From NCBI GenBank assembly GCA_910585285.1, contig CAJUDL010000001.1:80972-144971 (forward strand): 64,000 bases of DNA. The letters run 5' to 3'. Every line of letters starts with the position of its first letter. The first letter of the stretch is position 1. The stretch comes from an uncultured Muribaculaceae bacterium (lineage in GTDB: Bacteria; Bacteroidota; Bacteroidia; Bacteroidales; Muribaculaceae). Below, in pieces: positions 37,251 to 45,100 of this stretch. The notes under the pieces were generated by a model. That model did not search any database, was not told the DNA's origin, and saw nothing but the letters and a program-made list of their open reading frames with translations. A program made the position numbers and the translations under genes.

Positions 37251-37685
37251 ATGAAATTTATTAAACGTCTCGGATTATTTATAATGCTTATCTTATCCTT
37301 AAATCATGGATACGGTCAGCGTGTGCAATTCTCTTATGATGAAGCGGGAAACCGCATCAAAAGGGAGCTTGTCTCGATTCAGGAAGTGAACAGGCAAGAC
37401 AAGAAAATACAGAAATTCCTGACGGGCAACGGTCTCGACAGGGATATAACTATCGAGACTGACAAGTATTCCAATATGATTCACATAAACGCCAAAGGTC
37501 TGACGTTGCAGGAGGAATACAATATTGCGATGTATAGTATAGCCGGATATTTGGTATTGGAGAGCCAACTGACATCTGCCGGATATGCCGAAGTGGATAT
37601 AAGCCATCTCCCCAAAGGAGTGTATGTTCTCGTAGTGACCAACGGAACGGAATCCAAAGCATGGAAGATAACCAAAGCTGAATAA
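37251..37685 (+). CDS. Small exported protein with one YD (Rhs-like) motif and a T9SS-like C-terminal tail
   Basis: A 144-residue protein with a signal peptide (MKFIKRLGLFIMLILSL, cleavage near GYGQ). Immediately after comes a single Rhs-type YD motif (VQFSYDEAGNRIKRE, about residues 24-38). The C-terminal 80 residues (NIAMYSIAGYLVLE, VDISHLPKGVYVLVV, ending AWKITKAE) have the strand pattern of a type A sorting domain recognised by the type 9 secretion system. Proteins of this kind are found near Rhs genes in Bacteroidales as I recall, but their role is unclear. They could be transport companions, decoy repeats, or remnants of an Rhs gene cut down to its ends. It is 18 bp after the previous gene. 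Confidence 0.72.
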   Translation: MKFIKRLGLFIMLILSLNHGYGQRVQFSYDEAGNRIKRELVSIQEVNRQDKKIQKFLTGNGLDRDITIETDKYSNMIHINAKGLTLQEEYNIAMYSIAGYLVLESQLTSAGYAEVDISHLPKGVYVLVVTNGTESKAWKITKAE

Positions 37686-37699
37686 AAATTAACCAACCC

Positions 37700-37885
37700 C
37701 TATTTCTTCTCCAACCACTTTCAACCACTTTCAACCACTTTCAAGCACTTTCGATGCGCAGCACACTTAATCGATCTATGTCAGACAGAGAGCGGAAGCG
37801 AGCAAAGGTTTTTAATGGCTTAAATGGTTTGATTAAAAAATCTGCTGCAAGAGTGGTTGTTATTGGTTGTTCGTGGTTGGAGGAA
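37700..37885. repeat. Four-unit 10-bp tandem repeat and inverted AACCACT element
   Basis: Units ccaaccactt, tcaaccactt, tcaaccactt and tcaagcactt run at 37711-37750. Complementary words agtggttgttattggttg and gtggttgg follow at 37854-37883, separated by taatggcttaaatggtttga. A related element with the same words lies at 63633-63830. There is no gene in the 285-bp gap. Confidence 0.7.
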
Positions 37886-37970
37886 AAATAAAGGATTGAA
37901 ACTATTAAACCCTCTAAGTTTTATTACTTGTGAAATTTGAGTGAATTAACCTATAAAAATATGAACTAAC

Positions 37971-38750
37971 ATGGGATTAGACGTTTATGCTGGGACATTG
38001 ACCCGGTATTACAGCCGCAACTGGAAAAACGCAGTTCAACAGGAGGCGGAAGCGAATGGAAAGAAGTATGTGACCGTGAATCCGGGAGGTGGAGATACAG
38101 GTCCGATTACGAACCCTTCCGAAATCAAGGAAATCCGCGATTCAATTTACGAATGGCAGGACCATCTTGCAAAGGATGTATTCAAATCATGCACTCCTCC
38201 GCTATGGGATGAAAATATGGAATGTGATTACTTCACAGACCGGATCGGCTTCGAAGCAATGGGTGCATTGACGATGTTGGCGGCATGTAAGCATTACAAC
38301 GCCACATTGCCGGAGTTCGTGGAGCCGGGGTGGTGTGCCTATGACGAACCAGTGGTCGAAAAAGGTATGTCGGAAAAGGTTCCGAACTCGTTGATTTTAG
38401 CTGCTGACATATGGCTACCGATGAAAGAAAAGCCTATTTTTTCCACCATGACACCCGTAGGGGACGAGATGGTGGTTTCTACCGTGGCGGAGTTAAAGCA
38501 GGAATTAGATGACCTTAACAGCCGGGTATGGAAAGCTGATTTGGATACAATCCTTTCATGGCGCGACGACAAATACTATAACGCCATAACGACGGTTACG
38601 GTAGAGAAACGATTCTTCGGGTTGAAGAACCGCAAACATGAGACAGTAAAATTCCGGACGGAGGAGCTTGCACAATGCGCCTTCTCCATAATGTATCAGG
38701 CCGTATTGTTTGCCGAGGAGCACAAGGTCTCTATAGTATTGGATTGTTAG
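37971..38750 (+). CDS. Unrecognised 259-residue protein, last gene of the Rhs locus
   Basis: I do not recognise a named domain. The product is cytosolic (no signal peptide or membrane helix) and begins MGLDVYAGTLTRYYSRNWKN, a start I associate with hypothetical Bacteroidales proteins. Other visible features are a glycine-rich VNPGGGDTGPITNP loop near 40, a Trp-rich middle, an acidic DDLNSRVWKADLDTIL helix, and a basic FFGLKNRKHETVKF strand pair near the C-terminus. It lies between the toxin locus and fumarase, 285 bp after the YD/T9SS gene, across a tandem-repeat element. It may be a further immunity gene or a bystander; the sequence does not decide. Confidence 0.65.
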   Translation: MGLDVYAGTLTRYYSRNWKNAVQQEAEANGKKYVTVNPGGGDTGPITNPSEIKEIRDSIYEWQDHLAKDVFKSCTPPLWDENMECDYFTDRIGFEAMGALTMLAACKHYNATLPEFVEPGWCAYDEPVVEKGMSEKVPNSLILAADIWLPMKEKPIFSTMTPVGDEMVVSTVAELKQELDDLNSRVWKADLDTILSWRDDKYYNAITTVTVEKRFFGLKNRKHETVKFRTEELAQCAFSIMYQAVLFAEEHKVSIVLDC

Positions 38751-38755
38751 TAAAA

Positions 38756-38787
38756 TTTGTTAAATCGCGATTATTGTGTTAACTTCG
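38756..38787 (+). promoter_or_regulatory. Bacteroidetes-type promoter for fumarase
   Basis: TTTG at 38756-38759, 20 nt, then TAACTTCG at 38780-38787 (one mismatch to TAnnTTTG). Initiation near 38795 would leave a leader of about 18 nt. Confidence 0.6.
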
Positions 38788-38812
38788 CGTAAATAAAATT
38801 AAAACTAAAATA

Positions 38813-40459
38813 ATGGCAACAAAACCTTTTCACTATCAGGAAATGTTTCCGCTCGGTCCGGACACTACCGAGTATCAGCTCATTACAAAAGACCACGTAA
38901 AAGTAGAGAACTGGAATGGTCATGAAATGCTCGTAGTGGATCCGGAGGCTCTCACTCTTCTGGCAAATGTGGCATCACACAATTGCTCGTTCATGCTTCG
39001 TCGTGAACACAATGAGATGGTAGCCAAAATCCTTCATGATCCCGAGGCTTCTGAAAACGACAAATACGTGGCTCTTACTATGCTTCGCAATGCCGAAGTC
39101 GCAGCAAAAGGGGTGCTACCTTTCTGTCAGGATACGGGCACATCCATCTGCGCTGGCTATAAAGGTCAGCAGGTATGGACAGGATGTGATGACGAAGAAA
39201 AAATTTCCGAGGGTGTTTACAAAACTTATACCGAGAATAATCTCCGTTATTCCCAGAATGCACCCCTCACCATGTATGATGAGGTTAACACCGGATGCAA
39301 CCTTCCGGCTCAGATAGAGATACACGCCTGCGAGGGTATGGAGTATAACTTCCTTTTCGTGGCAAAGGGGGGTGGCTCAGCCAATAAAACATATCTTTAT
39401 CAGGAAACAAAGGCTATTCTCAACAAGAAGACCCTCGTGCCTTTCCTTATTGAAAAGATGAAAACTCTTGGCACGGCAGCATGTCCTCCCTATCACATCG
39501 CGTTTGTGATCGGTGGTACCTCTGCGGAGGCAAATCTTGCTGCAGTCAAGAAGGCATCTGTAAAATATTACGACAACCTTCCCACAAAAGGCAACGAATA
39601 TGGTCATGCATTCCGCGATGTAGAACTTGAGAAAGAACTTCTCGAGGCAGCGCATTGTCTTGGTCTTGGCGCGCAGTTCGGTGGCAAATATTTTGCTCAC
39701 GACATACGCGTGATCCGCATGCCACGTCATGGCGCTTCGTGCCCCGTAGGTATGGGTGTGAGCTGTTCTGCCGACCGCAATGTGAAAGCAAAGATCAATA
39801 AAGATGGTCTCTGGATTGAGAAACTTGATGAATTCCCCGGTGAACTGATTCCCGAGGAGATGCGCAATGCTGGTGAGGGAGAGGTAGTGAACGTCGACCT
39901 TAACCGCCCGATGTCTGAGATCCTTGCACAGCTTGACAAATATCCGGTTTCTACACGTCTTTCACTCAAGGGCACTATCATCGTGGGTCGTGACATCGCT
40001 CATGCCAAGATTAAGGAATTGCTTGATTCCGGTCAGCCTATGCCACAGTATCTTAAGGATCATCCTATCTATTATGCAGGTCCCGCCAAGAAGCCGGAAG
40101 GTCTTCCTTCAGGTTCATTTGGTCCGACAACTGCAGGTCGTATGGATCCTTATGTTGATCAGTTCCAGGCTGCAGGCGGTTCAATGGTAATGATTGCCAA
40201 GGGTAACCGTAGCCAGCAGGTTACAGACGCTTGCAAGAAGCATGGAGGTTTCTATCTCGGGTCTATTGGTGGTCCGGCGGCGATTCTTGCCAAAAACTCT
40301 ATCAAGAGTGTGGAATGTCTCGAATATCCCGAACTCGGCATGGAGGCAATATGGAAGATTGAAGTTGAAGACTTCCCCGCATTCATTCTTGTTGACAATA
40401 AGGGCAACGACTTCTTTAAACAGATAAAGCCCCGTTGTCCGATGAGCGATTGCAAATAA
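38813..40459 (+). CDS. Class I fumarate hydratase (iron-sulfur)
   Basis: A 548-residue cytosolic [4Fe-4S] fumarase of the FumA/FumB single-chain type, interconverting fumarate and malate. In Bacteroidales this runs in the reductive branch towards succinate and propionate. The alpha-type part has [12 protein letters not shown] (cluster cysteine) near residue 100, [32 protein letters not shown] and [16 protein letters not shown], with the three cluster cysteines spread across them. The beta-type C-terminal part has [60 protein letters not shown] and [16 protein letters not shown]. The length matches. A TTTG-N20-TAACTTCG promoter precedes it and a symmetric terminator follows. It is oxygen-sensitive, as expected in an anaerobe. 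Confidence 0.95.
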   Translation: MATKPFHYQEMFPLGPDTTEYQLITKDHVKVENWNGHEMLVVDPEALTLLANVASHNCSFMLRREHNEMVAKILHDPEASENDKYVALTMLRNAEVAAKGVLPFCQDTGTSICAGYKGQQVWTGCDDEEKISEGVYKTYTENNLRYSQNAPLTMYDEVNTGCNLPAQIEIHACEGMEYNFLFVAKGGGSANKTYLYQETKAILNKKTLVPFLIEKMKTLGTAACPPYHIAFVIGGTSAEANLAAVKKASVKYYDNLPTKGNEYGHAFRDVELEKELLEAAHCLGLGAQFGGKYFAHDIRVIRMPRHGASCPVGMGVSCSADRNVKAKINKDGLWIEKLDEFPGELIPEEMRNAGEGEVVNVDLNRPMSEILAQLDKYPVSTRLSLKGTIIVGRDIAHAKIKELLDSGQPMPQYLKDHPIYYAGPAKKPEGLPSGSFGPTTAGRMDPYVDQFQAAGGSMVMIAKGNRSQQVTDACKKHGGFYLGSIGGPAAILAKNSIKSVECLEYPELGMEAIWKIEVEDFPAFILVDNKGNDFFKQIKPRCPMSDCK

Positions 40460-40479
40460 TCACAGCTGTATATACATAT

Positions 40480-40515
40480 AAAAATAAAGTCCGCTAATTA
40501 GCGGACTTTATTTTT
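40480..40515. terminator. Bidirectional terminator between fumarase and kduI
   Basis: A perfect palindrome with 17-bp arms, aaaataaagtccgctaa and its reverse complement (40481-40514), flanked by A and T runs, so it can end transcripts from both convergent genes. Confidence 0.88.
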
Positions 40516-40535
40516 ATGGCATCTCGTATTCGATA

Positions 40536-41459
40536 TTATTTCATTTCCAGATATTGAACTTTGTCCATATCGCCGTAGTCGAGATTTTCGCCACCCATGC
40601 CCCAGATGAACATGTAGTTGCTTGTGCCGGCGGCAGCGTGGATGCTCCATTCGGGCGACATTACCGCCTGTTCATTATGAAGCCAGATGAGTCGGTTTTC
40701 CTGCGGTTCTCCCATCAGATGGCAGATGGCGTTGCCATCAGGCACATTGAAATAATAGTATGCCTCAACGCGGCGCGTGTGGGTGTGTGCTGGCATTGTG
40801 TTCCATACGGATCCCGGTTTCAGTTCTGTCAGACCCATCTGGAGCTGGCAGGGACCCTCCTGAAGCACATTGTTTGTGATGAGCTGGTTGATCACGCGGT
40901 CGTTGCTCTCTTCCATCGAACCGGCTTTGATGCAGTTTGCCTTGATGGAACCCTTGCGGCCGTCGATAGTGATGAGCTGTGTTTTGTATTCCTTGTGTGC
41001 AAGTGTGGAATTGATGTAGAATTTTGCGGGCTCGGATGCATTCTTGCTACGGAAGGTAACATTCTTTTTGCCACGTCCCACATAAAGAGCATCTTTGAAA
41101 TTCAGTTCATAATCTTTTCCGTCAACGCTCACGATGCCCGCCCCGCCTGTGTTGATAACGCCAAGCTCCCTGCGTTCCAGGAAATATTCAGCTTTAAGAG
41201 GATCGATTGTCTCAAGAACAACGGTTTTTGTCACCGGCACCACACCTCCGTAGACCAGACGGTCATACATAGAATACGTAAGTGTGATTTTGTCGATTGT
41301 CATAACCTCCGGCATCATGAAATGGGAACGGAGTTGTTCCGTGTCATAACGTTTGACATCATCTGGATGACAGGCTACAAGCATTTTGTAGGTTGTCTGC
41401 GAATTTGCAGAAACGGCTGTGATAGCCGCTAAGGCAGAAGCAATAATAAATCTTTTCAT
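40536..41459 (-). CDS. kduI: 5-keto-4-deoxyuronate isomerase with signal peptide
   Basis: A 307-residue cupin-fold zinc enzyme that isomerises 4-deoxy-L-threo-5-hexosulose uronate to 3-deoxy-D-glycero-2,5-hexodiulosonate in breakdown of pectin- or glucuronan-type oligosaccharides. The zinc motif [15 protein letters not shown] is near residues 220-233 and [20 protein letters not shown] near 272, with ENLDYGDMD, as in E. coli KduI (278 residues). Unlike the usual cytosolic enzyme it begins [20 protein letters not shown], a convincing signal peptide, so it should be periplasmic. The start at 41459 is chosen because the longer frame adds an unrelated [12 protein letters not shown]. It is the last gene of the kduD operon, 1 bp after the IIC gene. 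Confidence 0.92.
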   Translation of the reverse strand: MKRFIIASALAAITAVSANSQTTYKMLVACHPDDVKRYDTEQLRSHFMMPEVMTIDKITLTYSMYDRLVYGGVVPVTKTVVLETIDPLKAEYFLERRELGVINTGGAGIVSVDGKDYELNFKDALYVGRGKKNVTFRSKNASEPAKFYINSTLAHKEYKTQLITIDGRKGSIKANCIKAGSMEESNDRVINQLITNNVLQEGPCQLQMGLTELKPGSVWNTMPAHTHTRRVEAYYYFNVPDGNAICHLMGEPQENRLIWLHNEQAVMSPEWSIHAAAGTSNYMFIWGMGGENLDYGDMDKVQYLEMK

Positions 41460-41460
41460 G

Positions 41461-42882
41461 TTATTCTGTTGTCTGTAATTTATCTGAATTGGCGGCAACC
41501 ATCGCTTTGCGGTTGCGGATGATATGCACGCGGTTCCACCACATCATACCCATTGACAGGATGACGAGTAGCCCGGCTCCGATCCATTTAAGGTTTTCCG
41601 TGCACTGATAGATTATCCATGCCAAGGGAGAGGACGCAAAGTCAAGACTCCCTCCTTCGAAGCCGGCTGGGATGTTTACAGCTCCGTCTCCGGTAGTGGC
41701 ATACACATCTTTTGCAGCAAGGGTGAATGCAGGAGCAAGGTTGGTCACCATGTAAAGACCCGCAGTAAGCATTATCAAACCGATAATGAATGTCTTCAGC
41801 ACGCTGCCTTTTGTGAAAGGTAGCACAAGGGGAAAGACATAGAACATTCCTGCAAGCGAAGCGAGGGGAAGGAACTGGTTGTCTGGAAGCACTACCGCGA
41901 GAATAAGCGTAACCGGAATAAGGAGCAGAGACACCACGAGAGTTGTGGGATGTCCGATGACAAGAGCCGGACTCATACCTATGTTAAGACCATCCGCATT
42001 CTTGAATTTGCGGGCAATGAGGCTGCGGGTCGCATCTGAAATCGGTTTTAGACCTTCGATAAAAAGGACTGTTACACGCGGAATCAGTTCCATCACCGCT
42101 CCCATCTTTATGCCAAGACCAAGAATGTAAGGAATCTTATCAACAATCTCCTGCCAGGATTTGCAGGTAAGACATCCGATGCCGATACCTACGATTACTC
42201 CTAAAAAGAGAGGTTCGCCTAAAAGTCCGAATTTTTTCTTCAATCCTTCTGCATCGATCTCAAGACGTCCGATACCCGGAATCTTATCAAGGGCTTTGTT
42301 AAGACCCCATGCGAACGGTGCGAATCCAGCGCAGAAAGGCTGAGGAATAGAGATTCCGTCCATATCCTTATAGAATCTCTGAAACTTCTTTGCGGTCATG
42401 TCTGCCAAGACGAGAGTGATGATAAAGCAGATTATCGCGCCGAAGAACCCCCATGCAAGGGAATCGGATGCGAAATATATCACCGCGCCGATGAAGGCAA
42501 AATGCCAGTAGTTCCAGAGGTCAATGTTAACTGTGCGTGTGGTCTGGGTCAGGAGCATGAGAATGTTGACTCCTAAACACACAGGTATTATGAAGGCACC
42601 AACGGCGGTGTTGTAAGCCACAGCTGCCGCTGCGGGCCAGCCCATGTCGAAAACGCGGAGCTGGAGATCATAGATGTCAACCACGGTATCCAAAGCCGGT
42701 CCAAGAGCCGATGTGAGAAGTGATGTCACAATCGAAAGTCCGATAAATCCCACCCCGACTTTGAGACCGGATTTTAGTGCGTCGCCAAATTTGATGCCGA
42801 TGCATACCCCCAGAATAGTGAATATCACAGGCATCATCACGGCTGCTCCAAGACTAATTATATATGAAAAAACACTTTGCAT
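41461..42882 (-). CDS. Orphan galactitol-type PTS IIC permease
   Basis: A 473-residue membrane protein of the EIIC-Gat family (about 10-12 helices). Recognisable stretches are [19 protein letters not shown] with GFIGLSIV near residue 30, a [20 protein letters not shown] loop near 105, [20 protein letters not shown] near 170, and [18 protein letters not shown] proteins normally need phosphocarrier IIA/IIB partners, which most Bacteroidetes lack, and none is encoded nearby. The gene sits between the DUF4861 lipoprotein and kduI, 1 bp from the latter. I infer PTS-independent import of the keto-deoxyuronate produced in the periplasm. The family is clear from the length and motifs; the substrate is inferred. 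Confidence 0.85.
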   Translation of the reverse strand: MQSVFSYIISLGAAVMMPVIFTILGVCIGIKFGDALKSGLKVGVGFIGLSIVTSLLTSALGPALDTVVDIYDLQLRVFDMGWPAAAAVAYNTAVGAFIIPVCLGVNILMLLTQTTRTVNIDLWNYWHFAFIGAVIYFASDSLAWGFFGAIICFIITLVLADMTAKKFQRFYKDMDGISIPQPFCAGFAPFAWGLNKALDKIPGIGRLEIDAEGLKKKFGLLGEPLFLGVIVGIGIGCLTCKSWQEIVDKIPYILGLGIKMGAVMELIPRVTVLFIEGLKPISDATRSLIARKFKNADGLNIGMSPALVIGHPTTLVVSLLLIPVTLILAVVLPDNQFLPLASLAGMFYVFPLVLPFTKGSVLKTFIIGLIMLTAGLYMVTNLAPAFTLAAKDVYATTGDGAVNIPAGFEGGSLDFASSPLAWIIYQCTENLKWIGAGLLVILSMGMMWWNRVHIIRNRKAMVAANSDKLQTTE

Positions 42883-42897
42883 ATCTTAAACAGCTTC

Positions 42898-44034
42898 TTA
42901 TTTAACAGTGACTTTGAGGGGGGATTTTAGGCTTTCAGAGAAAGTTTTGAGATATGCGTTCCATGTGTCGGTGTCGGGCATTCCTCCTTTGCTCCAGCCT
43001 GAGCCCCAGTAATATGTGAATGTCTTGCCGTTCTCGTAATCGACAGGTGCGATGATATGCCCGATGGCATCTCCCGTTGGCTCTGCGAGCTGTTGGTACA
43101 TATAGCCTTTACTTTCGGGTGATACGACACCAACGAATATCACGCCATTGCCGTTGGCTGCGTTCTCTGTTGAATCGGCATATGCCATATATCCTTCTCC
43201 AAGGGTATATCCCTCCGGATTCTGTTTATGCACCACAATACCCGGTGTAAGCTTTGCAACATGAGACAATCCTTCATAATTTACTTCCGTGCGATTGAGC
43301 CATGAACCACGGTCGAGAGATATCAGGCGGTGTTCGATTACGGCTGTATCACCGTCTACGGATACAGGTCCATAATCCAGGCGTACCGTGAAGCGCAAGG
43401 GTCCATTGTCAAGAATCTCATAATTCTGATAACAATAAGGATACACGATGTTGCCGAGAGAATCGAGAAGGGCAGTGGTGCCTCCTCCGAGTGTAGGACC
43501 TACAGCGTAGACATCCATACCCTCGCCGTGATCCACATGGAAGGATATATGCTCATTTTTGTCGAGAGCGAAGCGTTTCTCAAGCACCGGTTTGGATACG
43601 GATTTTGTCCATATGTCATAGCCGAATGCCCGTTCTCCCGACTGCTGAAGAGCCGGTCCGTAGGCACGATATGCCGAGCGATCGTTTTCCCAAGCCATAT
43701 CATCCTTGCGTTCCGGGAATTGGCGACCCCATACCAGGGTATCTATGAGCGCAGGCTCGCCTGCGGTCACCGTGTAGACAGCACTGGAACCGGCTTTCAC
43801 CGAGGCGGGGAATATGATGCGGTTGTCGTAGGTGAGCTGATAGGGGAGTTCTTTCCCTTCCGCATCGAGGATGCGGAAAGCTCCCGGTGCCGCTACGGTC
43901 AGAGAGGCGGCATCGATACTTACCATCTCCTCAGTGCGGTCAATTTGCGAATCATTGCTCACCTCAATCTCCTGCTTATTGCCGGTGCAGGCTATGCATG
44001 AAAGAAAAGCGGCGGCAAATATAATCTTTTTCAT
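42898..44034 (-). CDS. DUF4861 lipoprotein
   Basis: A 378-residue protein with a lipoprotein signal (IIFAAAFLSCIACTG; lipidated Cys near residue 16). The body is all-beta with phrases typical of DUF4861 proteins of uronate and pectin loci: WGRQFPERKDDMAWENDRSA, YGPALQQSGERAFGYDIW, NEHISFHVDHGEGMDVYAVG, GTTALLDSLGN, HKQNPEGYTLGEGYMAYAD and TYYWGSGWSKGG. Conserved His, Glu and Asp residues in HVDHGEGMDVY suggest a catalytic or sugar-binding role; the biochemical function is unknown to me. It lies between kduD (14 bp) and the IIC gene (15 bp), so it is part of the uronate operon and probably works in the periplasm or facing it. Confidence 0.85.
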   Translation of the reverse strand: MKKIIFAAAFLSCIACTGNKQEIEVSNDSQIDRTEEMVSIDAASLTVAAPGAFRILDAEGKELPYQLTYDNRIIFPASVKAGSSAVYTVTAGEPALIDTLVWGRQFPERKDDMAWENDRSAYRAYGPALQQSGERAFGYDIWTKSVSKPVLEKRFALDKNEHISFHVDHGEGMDVYAVGPTLGGGTTALLDSLGNIVYPYCYQNYEILDNGPLRFTVRLDYGPVSVDGDTAVIEHRLISLDRGSWLNRTEVNYEGLSHVAKLTPGIVVHKQNPEGYTLGEGYMAYADSTENAANGNGVIFVGVVSPESKGYMYQQLAEPTGDAIGHIIAPVDYENGKTFTYYWGSGWSKGGMPDTDTWNAYLKTFSESLKSPLKVTVK

Positions 44035-44048
44035 GATTATTAGAGAGC

Positions 44049-44846
44049 TTATGGTTGTTTGCCGATATAAGCCAAGATTCCTCCGTCAACGTATAGAACA
44101 TGACCGTTAACAAAGTTTGAAGCCTCTGAAGCGAGGAATACCGCAGGTCCCATAAGGTCTTCGGGTGTTCCCCAGCGTGCTGCGGGAGTCTTGGATATAA
44201 TGAATTTGTCGAAAGGATGACGGCTGCCGTCTGCCTGACGTTCGCGGAGCGGCGCGGTCTGTTCTGTGGCGATGTAGCCCGGTCCGATACCGTTGCACTG
44301 TATGTTATGCTCTCCATATTCTGAGCAGATATTGCGTGTAAGCATCTTGAGACCACCTTTTGCGGCGGCATAAGCACTTACGGTCTCTCTGCCAAGCTCG
44401 CTCATCATAGAGCAGATATTGATGATTTTACCATGTCCTTTTTTGATCATTCCGGGAATTACTGCTTTAGCGCAGATAAACGGACCAATCAAATCCACGT
44501 CCACAACCCTACGGAAATCTTCGGCTGACATCTCCTCCATGGGGATACGCTTGATAATACCGGCATTATTCACCAAGATGTCGATTGTACCTACCGTTTT
44601 CTCTATGTCGGCAACCATCGCTTTAACGTCTTCTTCGTTTGTGACATCGCAAAGATACCCTTTGGCTTCGATGCCAAGTTCTTTGTATGCGGCGAGACCA
44701 CGGTCGATGGTTTCCTGTCGCGAGCAATTGAACACAATTTTGGCTCCAGCCTCAGCGAAAGCCCGAGCTATCGCCAGACCGATGCCGTAAGCGGCTCCTG
44801 TGACCAGAGCCACCTTACCTTCGAGTGAAAATTGATTTAAAATCAT
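44049..44846 (-). CDS. kduD: KduD-like short-chain dehydrogenase (2-keto-3-deoxygluconate oxidoreductase)
   Basis: A 265-residue cytosolic SDR enzyme. It has the cofactor motif TGAAYGIG (residues 17-24), NNAG near 91, the catalytic Ser region SMMSELGRETVSA, and the Tyr/Lys pair in YAAAKGG. The C-terminal NGHVLYVDGGILAYIG is typical. Database names for this family vary between gluconate 5-dehydrogenase and KduD; the operon with kduI favours reduction of 3-deoxy-D-glycero-2,5-hexodiulosonate to 2-keto-3-deoxygluconate. There is no signal peptide, in contrast to KduI here. It is the first gene of the left operon, with a promoter at 44919-44950 and a divergent regulator beyond it. Confidence 0.88.
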   Translation of the reverse strand: MILNQFSLEGKVALVTGAAYGIGLAIARAFAEAGAKIVFNCSRQETIDRGLAAYKELGIEAKGYLCDVTNEEDVKAMVADIEKTVGTIDILVNNAGIIKRIPMEEMSAEDFRRVVDVDLIGPFICAKAVIPGMIKKGHGKIINICSMMSELGRETVSAYAAAKGGLKMLTRNICSEYGEHNIQCNGIGPGYIATEQTAPLRERQADGSRHPFDKFIISKTPAARWGTPEDLMGPAVFLASEASNFVNGHVLYVDGGILAYIGKQP

Positions 44847-44918
44847 ATTGACTTAGATTTGTATTGTTTTATTTGCATCTGTGCAACTGAAGATCCGAAG
44901 AGGGATTCAAGTGCACTA

Positions 44919-44950
44919 CAAATATAATACGAATAAGCCGGTAAATCAAC
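44919..44950 (-). promoter_or_regulatory. Promoter of the kduD operon
   Basis: On the minus strand GTTG (44947-44950), 20 nt, then TATATTTG (44919-44926). Start codon about 73 bp downstream. It lies 103 bp from the divergent regulator promoter. Confidence 0.65.
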
Positions 44951-45052
44951 CTAACGGAAAAGAATGAATTAAATCTACCGCAAAAAAGGACTATTAGACC
45001 ATGTGGTGACATAAAAATAATGATTTTGTGTTGTTAAAACTATCTTCCCCTC

Positions 45053-45083
45053 TTGCGAGATGTGTCATAAATTGCTATATTTG
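45053..45083 (+). promoter_or_regulatory. Promoter of the AraC-type regulator gene
   Basis: CTTG (45052-45055 region), 20 nt, then TATATTTG at 45076-45083. The start codon follows at 45101, so the leader is only about 10 nt. Confidence 0.65.
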
Positions 45084-45100
45084 CGCACGAACTAACCACT

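Noticed and set aside
37711..37750. Tandem array considered as a CRISPR
   Set aside because: Units are only 10 bp with no unique spacers, and no cas gene is present.
40554..41432. Plus-strand 292-codon frame opposite kduI
   Set aside because: The opposite strand encodes a complete KduI with its zinc motifs; the plus frame is histidine/cysteine-rich without domain signals.
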